Positions 11,735-26,100 of a stretch of 64,000 nucleotides of DNA are shown here, in pieces. Position numbers and translations under genes: made by a program. The stretch's first letter is position 1. Each line of letters begins with the position of its first letter. The notes under the pieces are model-generated. The model was not told the origin of the DNA, searched no databases, and saw nothing but the letters and a program-made list of their open reading frames with translations. The stretch is from assembly GCA_022453515.1 (NCBI GenBank), contig JAJNNY010000018.1, positions 124,001 through 188,000 of the forward strand, given 5' to 3'. Source of the DNA: Astrocystis sublimbata (lineage: Eukaryota > Ascomycota > Sordariomycetes > Xylariales > Xylariaceae).

Positions 11735-14526
11735 TGGACAGGCCTCCAGAATATTCTCTGTTATGTTACACTTTGCATTGTCACGGGGCGTGGCGTCTGG
11801 CGTTGTGTGCAAGGTCGCTGTTCTGTCTCCATCGCCATATTGCATGTAAGTCGCACGAGACGTGGTGTGGGTGCGGTATATATTTTTAAAAGGGGGAACC
11901 CGGTAAATGGTACCTCTCATTGGCGTGGGCCATCAGTATGTTTCAGCTGTGATCCGAGTTGTGCATTTTATCCATCGCAACTCTGTGCTAGCGTTGCACC
12001 ATGTGACCAAATGACACGACTCTGGGCTTCATTTTGACATCAAGTGTCCGTGGTATAGAACACCTACGTGACAGCCGAATTAGTAATGCTACCAGGGCAA
12101 GCAGGCAAGCAACTTTCCTTCATCCGACTCACACAATGCTGTAAGTAAAACACTGTAGGTGGATTTTCTACGATACGCAGGTATTTCCCTCGCTTTACTT
12201 ATTCATGGTCGTGAGCATGATGAGACACATCCGATAAAGTCGGAACATTACCAACACGAATACTGAAAACAGCCCGAGGCTGCTCTTGTATCACTTTTCT
12301 ATACTTTTCTACACAGTATTGTCGTGGCATTCCGTTCTACTGGCCTACGAAATCTAACACTACTGAGCAAGCCGCATCGGTTAACACATGGTGCCTACTT
12401 GTTGGTAGTCTGGCGATATTCGAGATCTGTCTTTATCCATCTGTAATCATGCCCTTGCCTCGGGGTTAGTAAGGCGAACATCACAGATAATATAGAGTAT
12501 CAAAAGACCACCCCTATCCCGGCACATACATATCTAGGTACATAGAGTAGAATACTGAAGTGTGTATGATGAGGTTCACATACTCATACTCATACTCATA
12601 CATAGATCTGCAGTGGCACGAACATACTTGCCTGTAAGAATGGACAGTCGAGGGTGGGTGGCACCATGCTGTCAGTAATCTTATTGTTTATGAGTTATTT
12701 ATTGTCTATGAGTCCTAAGAGATCAAGTGAAAGTATGTAGTGGCCCCTTCGTCTTCAATGAGAGGAAGCCAAACATAGATCCATCAGGCCAGTAAACTCC
12801 CAAGCAATGAAAGGACGGTAAACACCATAACATGTCGGCAACATTTCCCCAGGTAGGGAAACCGAGCAGACTATTAACCAGCTAACGGTGCCTCCCGACG
12901 ATCATGATCACTATATTCAGTCCATACCTACTCAAGTACCTAGCAATTTGTACGCGGTATTTACGTAACTTCTAGAAGGGTAGGACGGATGGACGACTAC
13001 ATGCAAAACTAACGTGTCATTCCCGTCGTTACACCTACTTACGAGGAAGCAATAATGAAAAGGAAGGAGCTGACTCTGATGCTTTGCAAGACTCATCAAA
13101 TTGCTTGGAATCAAGCAACAGAAGAAGACCGATATAAAACCAACATCAGCCAAAATCACCTCTTCACTATCATCAACAAGAGATGACAGTAAAGGGGGAA
13201 ACAGAAGGGAAAAGATAACCAAACACGCCGTTCACCACGAATCAGCAAGTAGCCAAAGCCAAGGCCATATAGCCAGTCATCAGGAAACTTAGGAACTGCC
13301 AAACCAAGGCACTGCACAACACAACACGAATAAAATGAAAAACGACCTTTGCTCTGCCTCCCCAATGCTGTTTTTACATAGTTTATGATTGGTTATACCC
13401 ACGCACCCCCCGATTAATCAACACCTTTAAAACAGAAAGAAGTGAGAAAAACACCGTCCCAGAACCGTTACCTTACCCCTTTGCTACCGTGCCGTAATGT
13501 TTCTTTCCCATTTGCCTTTTTCTGCCATTTGCTTGTTTCCTGTTGTTCCTCAGTCGATAATATCACGACCACCAATAACAATAACATCCATATCTCACTC
13601 TTGTCTGTCCTAACCCCTCACTCGACCAATTCAGTCTGTCGCTTGCCTTTTCCTTAGGTCACGCTAAGATTACTAACCCAAACACCCAAGTCTTCATCAA
13701 TAGCCTTACACCGACTAAAAATAAAAAAACTCCGCTTCATAATGTGTACCGACGAACTCCACTTGAGAACCAGAACTCTCTCGCCGCTGCGGAATATGAA
13801 TGTACCCAACCATCAATTTGAAAAAGGAAAAAGAAGTCGCCATGGTGCCCTTTGCCTTTTATATATAGATAGAAACCGTCCGAATGCCGAATGCCGAGAA
13901 TTGGTGTTGCTTGTGTCTTTTTAACCGCTAATGTACCTGTCGTCGTGTCTTGCCATGCTCCATCTCCGTCTTGTAAGGGGCGAAAATAACGAGCTGAACG
14001 TTTCATTGGCAGATTGGTAATGTATATAGCCTGGCGATAGGGATAGCAAAAGCGACCATATGTTTTGTTGAGTTTGGTTGATATGGGGTCGGGTTGGTGC
14101 TTGCTGCCGTCGAACTGGAATGGAATGAAAGTAGATAAATATAAGGCCCTCGAAAGCACAACTGAGAACTCCTGAAAAAAAACTCCAAATCATCCTGGTG
14201 CTGGCCTCCTACCCCCCAAAAATTCCGCGAAGATGCATCGTTAAGGCCTGAACACCATGCTGATGCGGGATAACTCATTTGTGGGAGAAACTGTCACGAC
14301 CCGAACACCGTTTTTGTGTAGACCCTTTCCGCAGCGTTATCCACCCGTCTTTGGAACCTGGTGCGGAACCCTGGTTTGGAACCTGGCCTGCAGTACGAAT
14401 ATTAGTTGTCCGGTCCCAAACCCGCCCACGCCTACCAAATCCCCCTTGGCGAGCATGGGTGGGGGCCAAAGGCGGACAACTAATATTCGGATTGCATGCC
14501 TGGCTCGTCCCAGCTGGATTTGTTTT
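11735..14526. other. Convergent intergenic region, no gene seen apart from the hairpin
   Basis: This is the common 3' side of the AhpC-like gene and the minus-strand gene at 14527. It holds short CATACT repeats near 12576-12600 and A/T-rich stretches at 13000-13700. Nothing codes convincingly. The perfect hairpin at 14396-14489 is the only structured item. Confidence 0.6.
14396..14489. repeat. Perfect 17-bp inverted repeat with a 60-bp loop
   Basis: CGAATATTAGTTGTCCG (14396-14412) is repeated exactly in reverse complement at 14473-14489. The arms flank 60 bp with C-rich and G-rich halves that could pair further (ACCCGCCCACGCC and GCATGGGTGGGGG). It lies 38 bp past the stop codon of the minus-strand gene at 14527, inside its probable 3' untranslated region. 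Just outside the left arm, GGAACC-type words repeat at 14353-14384. Confidence 0.85.
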
Positions 14527-17166
14527 CTATCCCCATACGCTCGCTTGAACGCCCAGGTTCGATTTGTTACCCCAGACTCCGGAGCGGTTGCCTCCCCATC
14601 CATTGTACCCTTCGGCCGAGGCACTGGCAGGGGTTCCAGAAGCTGGACTGCTCTCGTCACCATTTCCTGACGCAGATACGCCATGACTCAATGGGGATGG
14701 TAGCGGGTTCGTACCCGTCTTGCCCAAGGCAGGATTAGGAACCTGCGAGTTGACTGATGGTCGGGTTCCGATCGGTGCCACGGCCCCTCCAGTCTGACCG
14801 GGTCGGGACAACGAATTAGATCGGGGTGGCGATCCTCCAGTGGGAGATGAATTGCTGGTACGCATAGCCCCCATGTTAGCGGGCGGGTTAGACTGAGGGC
14901 TGGCGTTGCTGTTGGCTCGCGATAACTGTGAATCGCCCGGCTGCGAAGGACCCTCGGTAACACCGGGTGGTGGGCGCCCATAATCGAAGGCGAGCGGTGA
15001 AGGACCGCGTTGCGACGAGGTGGTAGACAAGCCCGGGACACCAGGTCGGCCAGTACCGTCATCGTAATGAACACTGCCTGGGCTAAGAGCGCGCTCAGGT
15101 TTGCCATTATACGACATATCACCGGCGGGATCTAATCCGATGCCAAGTTAGCCAACAATCCATAATGAAACACGCGAGAAGATGGACGGTGCTGTGTTGA
15201 CATTGGCAGACCCGTCTTGAGACAGGCTTTACACGATTTCAGAACGGAACAAGACGGAAGTGAAGTTGCGCGAGTGCGGCAACGCCTAGACGGCGGGCGG
15301 GAGAAATTGTTTTCTTTTGAATTTCGATGCAAAATTGTGCTATACAGAGCTGGGTGGCCTACTTCGGTTGTATTGCTGCTCCTGATGAAAGTTGCGAAGC
15401 TCTCGCTCCCGTTGGGCCGCCATCCTACGCTTGGCCTGCATCATATGCTCCGCCTCGTTGGATCCACGGGAGGTCTGGTGTCGTTGGGCGGCGTAGAAGT
15501 TCTGTAGGTTGGGACCAGGGTGGCCACCAGCTCGGGATTCGGGGTACTCGACGGAGTGGCGTGGACCGTGGTGCGCAGAACCACCTCGGCCGTCTATGCT
15601 CCTATCAGTTCCCTGCCTCGTCTGCAGTCCGGGGCAGCCAATGTTGGCAAGTCTAGCGCTTCATTGGCCGCCAATACTTGGAGGGGTACTCACGCCGGCC
15701 AGGCTGAACAAACATCTTCCCGTTCTTCACCAAGTTGTCTATCGCGCGGTCGACCTCTACCGAAGAGTATGTCAGCTTCCAATCACTCGTCTTCGCCGCC
15801 CATGGGCTGCCGGCAAGCTAGCTAGCATGTCAAGCAGATTGTGCTGCTGGATGCGAGTCGTGTCTAGGGTGTGGTTGAGCTAGCTATAGTTGTTAAACGT
15901 ACCCTCTATTTGGTGCGTAAACGCGGTATCGGTGTCGCGAGGGGCCACTGAGCTAGCACCTGATCTTGTCGTTAGTATGGCTGACGGTTGGGGCGGGATT
16001 CTCTGGTGGGAGTGGAAGTGGAAGACGTACCGGAAGACCGCGCAGGCGGCGGTGTCTGGTGATCCCATGTGTTCTGCGGTTGCGGAGGGCCAGACTGGGA
16101 CTGGCCAGCTCCGGGCCATTGGGAGTCTCCGTAGTATTGTGACATAGCTGCGGTTGGTGGTATGGACGAGGCCGGGTTGAGTCTTGGGTATTGGTATGTT
16201 GCGGTCAAGGAGACAGACTCGGTGTTGTTCGGAATAGCGATGCTCTGTGTAGGCAGGACAGGTCAGTCGTGAGGTCAACGGTAATCATGGCAGTGGTTGA
16301 CGGGTGAACGGGCATTGGGCAGTGGGAGGTGGTTGTATCAGCAGCGCAGGGCAGCGCGTTGGCGGTGAGTCGGTGAGTCGGTCAGTCGCGTGCTCGTGCT
16401 GTGCTGTGCTGTGGTACTGTTCAATGTTCATTGGTACCGGCTGCGCGGGTCTGGTCGTCGTGGTCGCGTCGGCCGCAGCTTCTATCCAGCGTCCAGCATC
16501 CAGCGTCCAGTGTCCCCCAGAGCCATTCGGTTGCGCAAAGGAACTTGCTCGCACTCGCACCCACTCGTTGCTGTTTGGTCTCTGTTTGCCGCTTGCCGAT
16601 AGTCGCACTCCAAGGGACGGACGGATAAGACGACAGATGGATGCACACCCCGCGATGTCGCCCCCGGCTGTCTCTCGCAATTGCACTTGGCCCGGCTGCC
16701 CCCAACCGTGGCGTCTCGACAAGTGAGGAAAGGGATGCGGCAGATAAGGCGGGTGAGGGCTGATTGATTGATGCATGCAATAAAACAAAGACGCTGCCTG
16801 GCTTTCGCAGTCTCACTTACCAGTAAATTCTGATGCTGTGGTCCAGACTCTGCGAGGTTTGACAAGATTTGAGACACGGAGAGGGCCACGTCCTCTGCGA
16901 ACTTTGTAGGACCTGATGGAGGAGAAAAAAAACGATGGCTAAAAAAAGGCAAAGGAAGGGACAGCACCGCCCAGACTTGCGTGCACTTTCTTAGCAGGTG
17001 GTGCCAGGGGGTGAGTGCGGGCGAGAGGACGTTGAGCTCGCGGGTGGGAAGGGGGCAAGGGGGGGAGAAGGGAAAGGGGGATTTTGATGGGTGATGGGGG
17101 AGTCGACGCGGAAATGCGAAATGGGACGAAATCCTACCGCTGCTTTCGATGTTGACGATGAGCCAT
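14527..17166 (-). CDS. Conserved fungal protein of unknown function, multi-exon; 5' end uncertain
   Basis: Supported exons on the minus strand: 16912-16821, 16244-16031, 15959-15903, 15756-15690, 15601-15363 and 15131-14527 (stop TAG). Frame is kept across all five internal introns, one of them 576 nt. The chain includes KFAEDVALSVSQILSNL, AAMSQYYGDSQWPGAG, a short helix QIEEVDRAIDNLVKNGKMFV, a KRRMAAQRERELRNFHQEQQ coiled segment, and a Ser/Pro/Gly-rich tail ending ASVWG. I recognise this as a conserved but uncharacterised Sordariomycete protein and give no function. The start is unresolved. One in-frame model uses ATG 17166, donor at 17137 and acceptor before 16938 (total 442 residues), but that exon would translate a polypyrimidine tract, so a cryptic first exon is possible. 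A shorter start at ATG 16145 (360 residues) is also open. Confidence 0.68.
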
Positions 17167-20100
17167 TAGCCCAGCCAGCTGTCTCTCTCTGTCTTGTCTG
17201 TCTGTAAGTACTGTATGTAGCCTGTAGGCGCAGGAGCCGTGGTGCGTGGTGCGTTGTGCGTTGTGCGAATAAGTCACTAACGTACTACCTAGCTTGGGTA
17301 GGTACTTACACAGTAATAGGTGTATTCCCAACACCTAATAACACCTGGTATTGGCCTGGTTGTTGCGAGATCAAGAGAAATTATCGGAGACGACACCCGC
17401 ACTTGGGTGGTGGTGGATGGGGCCTGAATGGCGGACCGGGGGGGAGGGGGTAGCTAATCGGCAGAACCACAGGGACTCAAGTACTGAGGACCTGATGTCG
17501 GCCGACCTCAGCCGTGGCCTGTAGGTAGCCTGTACCTCGCTCACGCTCTAACTGTCTCCCGTCTTCGGGAGAAACCTAGGCCACTTCCAAACCTGAATTT
17601 ACATAATCCTACATACATGTACCTAGATAAACACATCTATGCATACATCACACATCACAGCATTGTACTTACGTCCTATTAGGTAGATACACTAAAGCAT
17701 TTGGTAGATACTCCAAACAAAAAGGCAGTACGGAGTATGAGTAAGTATGTGACTGTCTACGAGTACTTACTGACAGGGCGGACGAAGACATGGCTCGATT
17801 GGCGGCGGTGGTTCTACCGGGGTTCAGAGTCAGGGCCAGCGGGCAGCACCAGGGCCCAAGTTACTAACGAAGAAATGGGGAAACGGTACAAGCCAAGACC
17901 AAACACCCAAGTCCTAAGGGCCGTGGACCGCGGTGGAGTAGATACACTCACAGACACCACAGATATAACCTGGCATCTATGGTCGCTTAGCTTCATTGTA
18001 GCCGTCTGTTGGTGGCATTCCGAATTGGTCGCCTCGAAACTCTCCTACCCAGTCAGAACCAGCCCATATGCTCGAACCTAGGCATATTTGCCTCACGCCG
18101 AGGTAGGTACTGATAGGGCTGGCTGTCTTGACAACTCCGTACGTGGGGAGCACGAGCCCCAGATGCGGCGCACATACCTTCAAACATTGGGTACTTCCTT
18201 AACCTGTGAAAACATACTTAAATAGGAACCTCTAGCACGCTGCTAAGTGGGCTGCCCTTGAAATGCCCCGGCCTAGCCGTCCACCTATTATTCTATCCTA
18301 CGCTCTTTCGGCACGCGCTATTTCTTTCAACGACACCGTCGTCGGCACCATTCCACGGTACCGAAAAGGGGAGCGCTCTCTCCAATTTCCTTGTTGAGAC
18401 TACCGGCCAAGAATTACATCCTGGGAAAGCTAGAAGTTATCTGCATATTATCGAGAAGCTAAACTTGGTTGAGCAAGACCTCAGGTAAGTACGTGTAAGT
18501 CTAAGTCTTCAGTGTGAAGAAAAACCTGCTCAATGTCTAAAGAAGCACTTGAACCCAATTGATACGAGAGGAGATTGACTGCAGACGTATCGTATCCATG
18601 AGTCGTAAGTTGTGCTCCATAATCTTCCGCATGGTTACTGCTGGTTTGTTTGTTATATAGTAAAGAGCATTAGTAGTACTTACTGTTTAGGTTATTAGAT
18701 TGTCTTTCTCTCGTTAGACTCCGGTGTGGCTCCGATCCAATTTCAACGGACGGAAGCGTATTCATAGTGACAGTATCATCACTTAGCGAGATTGATCCAT
18801 TTGTAAAAACGAGTATCCCGGATGAAGGGGCTGGTCAACGACGGGAAGTCAAAGAAGAAGAACACAGATGCTTTGTACATCTAGACGATCATCCGATTTG
18901 TAAGCATCCTCAGAGGCTTTTCTGCATGTACATGCGGTCTATTCTCTGTCCCCATCATTGGCAATTGGCCTTCCATACATGACTGCCGCCCTCCGAGGAT
19001 ACTCCGCTTTCCGTCACTCGCTCTAGCCCGTTATCACGCGCATCTTTCTGGCGTGTCCGCTGGCGGATCTGACCACCGGGATTTGGGGAGGCTACATCGG
19101 GCCAGAAATTGGAGCGGAGACATCGCCAAGGTTGTCCACTAGTAGTGCACCCTGCACAGTATTGTCGTCGACCTATTGATTCCGAAGAGGGGCATACCGC
19201 GGCAAATATCCTTGGCTCGCCATGAACTCATCGATGAAGACTAGAGGTGAGACGCTTGTCAAACGAACAGATTCGCTACGGCCTCCAGGCTTTGCTCATG
19301 CTGTGTGGGCCAGTGTATACCTATCCGTACATACGCACGCCCCATCATTGGTTACGTTTCACATGGAGTGTGGCAGTTATCATCAAATTCCTTCTCGAAT
19401 CTGCGTCTTGTTCTGACCGCTACCCAGAAATACATTTGCTGCACGAGGCAGGTGGCGCTGATTTGGGTATCGATTTGCATCACATTCGGTTCTGAATAGG
19501 TCAACTCCGCAAGCCCCTTTCCGAGCTCCTATTGTAATTCGTGAACCTCGGAACAAAATTCAATTGAGTCAAGATCAAATGAGGTTCTTATGTACTTGTA
19601 CAGTATGGACCTTCGTTTGTAAGTGCCATGGTACTCTCACAAGTGCTTCATAAGGCACAACAGTTTCCCATTTGCCGGAACGAGTATGCTGATTAAATAT
19701 ACACATGGTTTCTTACGGGTATTGTCGGCGAGCCCTTTCGTCACCGCAGATCCCCAAGGTAAGAAAAAGCTGCTGACAGACAACGGAGAATTGCGAAGAC
19801 CACAGCTGCATGTATGCCCAGGTACCGCGACAGTTCCATACAAAGTAGTTACATTCTATGTAGTTTTGATTCTTAACACTTACCTAGATAGTACGGTGGT
19901 ACTCGGTAGGAAGTGCCAATGGTTACCATGTCCATGGCGCCATACATGTTCTGTGCATTCATTACCACGTCGGCTGCCTTCCACCTACGGTAACCTTGCT
20001 TATAAAAGCTGGGCTGGTAGTTTGGAGACCCTCGTCAGAACCTCGCAACAGGCATTTACTTAGGCGAACGATTACGGTGCGGGTGATGTTCCATACACCC

Positions 20101-23100
20101 CAGGCAAGCAAGGTACGTCCTGAGTAGGGGTCGCCAAGTGGAGCATGGGGTTACTGAACCGAAATATGTAACTTGTTCTTAGATATGAGATTCGACATGT
20201 GTTGGGTTGCTATTCAGGATTGACCTGACACAGATAGTGTCAATCAGTTGTTCGCGATGAAGTGCCAGATTGCAGCGAGTATCGCTGTCAGGAACGCTAT
20301 TCATGACGTGGTCTGCCATTTTAAATCCATCGTTGTCCGTTTGCTACGAGCTGGATAGGCCGAGCTCGGGCTGTCTCGCGTTGTCTTACATACCTACTTA
20401 ATTGTAGGGTTAAAGCGACAAATTGGCCTCACGGCTTAACCTTTTAATAACCTATCTTTATAGTGTTACAGTACCTAGCCTCCCTTGCCGAAGCGTTTCG
20501 AAGCTTTTATCAGCGATAGCCGTTACTTCGAAATTGGGGGACGAGAGGGACAAACAGTTTCGTTGGCTAGACTGTGAAGAAAATCAACTCCCGGGCCGCA
20601 TTCTCCAGCTTCATGCACTTCTAATCGGACCTAACCCAGCGCAAGCATTGTAGCAGAAATCGTGGGGGTTCGGTTGGTCTACATTGGCCTACTTACGCAT
20701 CCGTGTAAGCGGGCAGTGGAGTAGCCCATGGCAAACTCGTATGACCACGGCCTGTTTAGCCTTTCTGAACCGAGGCAGCCTGTGTTCTAGCAGAATTCTA
20801 GGGTCTCTATGAAACCTATAATTCGCTTGACGTTGATAACAGCGATCGCCTGGCGGCTCGGATTTCGGGCTGGGACAATAAAGACCCTCCCTGCGGAAAC
20901 ACGGGGCTTCCCGTAAAGGTCCCCTGTTTCTCCGCCAGCAATGAACTGTTCGAACTTCGCGATACCTGCGGGACGGCGTCTGCTATCCATTGATTTGTGC
21001 ACGATTCGGTAACGATATGTCCGTGCATTTGCAAGACAACCCACGAGCTAGGTAAATATCGTGGGCGTCACTTGCAGATAGCTCCGCGGAATTGCGTCCG
21101 CACGCGGGACAATCGATATTTATCTGCATCCTGGTATGTGACTCCAGCGGCCAGGTCTTCCATCTACTGGCCTGGTCCCGAGGCTCTGGGTAAATCATAC
21201 TACTAAGTAGAACCGTGCAACTTTACGCGGCCTCTACGCGGCCATGACATGGCCTCTGGCATTGCCCCAATTAGGTATTGCATGGTGATTTCGACGAGCT
21301 GCATTCCCGAAAGCTTACCTACACAACTTCTAAATACTACTCGGTCATTGAAGCCAACGGCCATCGATCATGCCAGGCATCAGTACTACGTTCCTCTACT
21401 GAAGCGAACTGATGCGGTCATCAGCAACGAAATTAACTATATCTTACCCGAAAATGACTAACCTAGGAAGTTCTTGTCGACGTAACTGTTCGGATAAAGT
21501 TCCTGTTTTAGATGGTTTCGTACAGCGGAAACGATTACCTACTCCTGACAGAACGACCGACCGATCACCAACGTTATCAGCTAGGGTGCGGCGCCAAGGT
21601 CCTGACGCGATCAGTGATTGACCAAGTGTTTGATCTTGGCCAGCCCATCGAGGCCTATCTCTTTATGACAGCTTTGAAGCAATCGGCATGACCAAGCCGA
21701 GCTTTACAATATGTTTCAACTCGCCTCGGAAATTTTCTAGTGCTACGATACAAACCTCGATTCCTCGGTTTGTACAGTGCTGTTTGTGCACCGATATCTC
21801 ACAAGAACGAAGATGTATGAAGCTGGCTGGCCAGCACACATGCAACGCGATAAGCTTACAAGCCAAGATGGGATTTGGATAATCGCTAGTCCAACTTATC
21901 ATCTTGAGGTCAGGTGGCGTCCTCCTTCGCATAGTTTGGTCCTGTTGATCCCGTCATTTGTAACCAACAGCTTGTGCATCAGCTGCTCTTATATTCAATA
22001 CTACGTCCTAATTCAACCCCATGGGGATGAACTAGGCGGAGTATAACAAACTATTACTGCCTAATCTAAGTCACAGCGACCTCGTTGCAATGACTGAGTT
22101 CTGACAACACCAATGTCTTAGAATCATGCTAATGAAATCCTTATCCCCGTCCGAGCGCCATACATATGAAGGCGCGATGCCCCGTTCACTCAAGCCACAC
22201 CAAGGTCATCTGTTTTGCCAACACATCCTCACGTAACCTTTGAGCGGCGTTCTGAACCGCCTCCTGATCAACCGAGCCATAGGGACAGGCCAGTTCAGAG
22301 CTTGCAGGTAACGATATGCATGCAGGATGCCGTCGCCCCGGCCCAATCCGTACAGTAGGTTACGGTAGGTAAGTAGGTAATATGCACACGCAGGGCAAGC
22401 AAGCAAGCGCCCTCGCACCTCTTGGCCAGTAGTAAGTCGGACCCATCCCATCCTACCGCAATCACCACAGCACCAGAGGAGAGTGGTCAGAGAGATTCCC
22501 TGGATAGTAACGATCGCACCCACCACATGATCCATCAACTCCTGGCCCGTCCATTTAGAGGTTGCGACCGCCCTCTCAGCTTTACCGGAACGGGAACCGC
22601 GGTCTTAGCATTCCTTCGCCGAAGGGCTCTACCATGTTTTCATGTGTAAGTGCACGGAAATATACGGTCTTGGGAGTCAGCTTGGAGATCGAAAGGTGTG
22701 TGCGTCAGCCCCAGAGCGAGTAGGGTGAGCAAGGATTCCTTTGGGACTTCTTGAAAAGGAAGCACATGGCCGCTTTGGTATGTTGCATCCATCACACTTC
22801 ATCGCCCAGCGATGGGAAGGTGATATTATGCCTCTATGGCGCCCTACGGTACACTATTCCTCCAATGTGTGACGTAGACTACGTCCATCGATGCCAACGA
22901 CATGTTGCAACTGGACATTAACAACTATCGTCCATTTGGGGTCGTTAAGTATAATGATAGGATGAGTTCTCCACCATTGAATTAAGATACAGAGCCCGTA
23001 CAGTACCCACGGGTGGAATAGTCTGAAGGAATCAGTACGAATATAGGAAACATACCTGCGTGAATCCTGTGTGATATCGTAAGACTTATTACGTAAAACT

Positions 23101-26100
23101 CAGTATGGCACCGCTGCTCTTTATTAATACTATTGTCCAATTCTTAAGCTCTCTTCTTGGCCTGCAGTAAGTCGTATCGAGATCTTGTTGTTATTTGTCG
23201 CTATCGGGTTTATTCTACAGGAGGATCGACTTTCAGAAGCTATGAGAGTATTTCATGACTCTCAGAGAGTAGCTAGCCATCCCTCGAAAACATCGCCGTC
23301 TATATGTTTTACTCTGCATCGATGTGTGATGATGTCGAGGAATTATGCATCAGCCACCGGGAATACATAAGGTTCAGCGGCCATAGCTACAGCGTCCTGC
23401 AGCATCGATAGTTGATCACCAGCATCAACGTCAGCAGATCATACACCAACGCAAAGATCATTCCCAACTGGCCATGGAGTCTTCTTACTGAAAGGTCAGC
23501 AACGACTCCGATGCGGATACGGGCCGCTTTCCACATTGATCCTTCGGTTGTCCCCTGAGGTGTTTTGCACATTCGCTACGAGCATACGCGAACATTGTCG
23601 CTATACTCCCTTCGTGATCCAAGCTGTCCTAGCCTCACAGTTACCAAGGCTACTAACCGCAGACAGGGCAGCGTTGAATCAGCGGATCGTCTAGCTGAAA
23701 GTTGTTGTTGCCGAGCTTGGCTAGCTTCATATGTTTATCGATCTCATCCATCATAGCGACGAAGCAAGTCTTGCCGAAGGAGAACGGTTTTGGCTCGGGT
23801 CATCCTGCACCCGTGGGGCAATGGCAGTTTACTCACGTTTACCGCAAGAAATGCAAAGCTTCCTTTATGATTTTTCTCCGTCACTATTAGGTCGACACGT
23901 TGCTCAGCCGAGGCTACAAGAAACATGAAGTCTGTGTTCTGAATGATAACGGAAGACTTCACCCACATGCCCACGACACTTGTATTAGAGATCCGACTCA
24001 ACCACCCGACGGAACCTACCTAGGTATGTTCAGTGGACATTCAAGGGAAGACAGGCAATCGATATTTCTGCTGCTGATGCTAGTTTATGAACGTTGAGGT
24101 GTATTTTGGTCAATGAGTGACTCGAAGATCTATCGATAGTGTGTCCCAGCCCCAGATATCGGCTCCTGTTACGAATTCTTCAGCAACGTAACGTAGGTAC
24201 GCATCAGCTCTAGAATGAAATTGCAATTGGCTGCTATCTAGGGTGCAAATGCCAAAGCCACGGGATAGAGCTCAATTATACCTTCGTAGAAAACACTCTA
24301 CTTACAAGTTTGCTCCATCTCTGCTCGTGTCATTTGTTTCCCAGGTCTTCAAAATTGTACCCATTGGTTTGGTACTCAACCCTCGCCTGATATCGCACAG
24401 CTCCTACCTCCCTGTGTTATGTAGCATCTGGTCTACATCAATTCCTGTCTTGAACGTTTGACCTTCGGGTTTGCACAGCTAGGCCTTAGTTTTTGGCCTT
24501 AACTTCTGTAAATATATCCTTACTGTTGATATGTAGTTTAAGACTTAAATCCATCTGAGTCAAGGATGGCGAACCCCTAACCACTCGAAAAGCCGCCGCA
24601 AGAAACCTTTTCGAATAACAAATTTCAGAGGGTTCTTGAGTGAAGTCAGAAATGACTTGAACAATGCCCAAAATACAATTGTCAAAAGCATATAAGTTCA
24701 GTACCCAGCAACAGTAAAATCGATGCGCGAACAGTCACGACACTATGGCTGGAATCATCGCTTCCGTGCCTAGGTTTTCAAGCGTGGAAAGGGTGGTATC
24801 AGATTTAGCGTGATGAAAGACAGGAGAAAAGAGCTATCCGACAAGAGGAGCGAGAGGGCGTATAGAGAAGCAAGAGCTAAGAGCTAAGGGGCAGGAATTG
24901 CGCATCAAGCTAAAGGGGATCATATTGTAGAAAAGAACAAGTGATAAGTTAAAAACAGTATGAAACCCTTGGGAGAGTAGGTATTTGCCTGCTTCCTATG
25001 TAGCTTGTGATAGTGCATGTAGACGTGCAACCAAGCAGCCCGTGTAAATAACAAATGGAATGTTTATATAAGCCTGTAACCAGTATTTTACATAATCCCG
25101 TAGTTACCTAGGTTACAGGTAACACCTGTCATATGACCCATAGACTGCTTTGGAATGAGTTCTATGTAAAATCAGGTGATAATCAAATAGTAAATAGTAT
25201 ATCAATAGTATATATATCATTCTATAGAAATTCAACATAGAGAAATCTCTATCACCAAGGCCACTTGCATTTAATTCTTGCACTGCGGGGGGGACAGGAT
25301 CTAGACATTCTCCAAGCCGTATTCCGTCCACACCTACATGACTGGCAGGCGGCCCAATAGGAGGGCCCGTTGCTTGCAGCTGGGGCGCGGGGCGCTGCTG
25401 GGCTGTGGTTAGCGGCACTGCGAACTGCAGTCTGGATTGAACGGCTGAACGCTACCGCATTCGGGCCAGGACCTCGGGTCGTGCTGGTTGCTTGCTCTCC
25501 CCATTCTGCCCAATCAAAGGCCGCGCTCGTCTAATCGCAAGGTCGGAGCCCCCGCCCCGACCGGAGATCGTTCTGTCTTGGGAGGTCTCTTCGATCTCAT
25601 AGATTGCGGCCGGGCCCGTGTAGTGCAACAAAAAGTGCAACAAGTTTTTTCTTACTTTTTTTTTGCGCTCCTATATCATTAGGAGGTTTGGTTTGTCTTC
25701 TCGACATATCTGGCGCTGAATTACATTTGATGTTTCTAAGCTGGTTATTACTCGTATTCTTGGCTTTTTGGACAGGATCAGAGACCAGAATAAGACTATC
25801 GAAGAAGCAGACTCGTCGATCTGAACTAATCCCAGAACAAAGTTTGCGCTATCCATATTTGTATAGCTACCTGCAGCCGCTTTTCTCTCTTCGCCTCAGT
25901 GGTGTATGAACGACCTTCCGTCTTCACCTTAGACTCTGCCTTTTCTCTTTTCTCATCTCGCCTCTGACTTCTACTACATAAGCCCTTGGAGCTTGTCCAC
26001 ACACACGACCTCACCCTACGAGATAATATTGTTAAATAGCAAGCGACTTCAGAGTCTTTGCGCTTGTAGGGGATTGTCAGAAAGACTCGTATTCAATCAT

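Noticed and set aside
20787..21932. Several 60-90 codon frames as possible decayed transposon coding sequence
   Set aside because: No transposase, reverse transcriptase or integrase motif can be recognised, and frames do not join.
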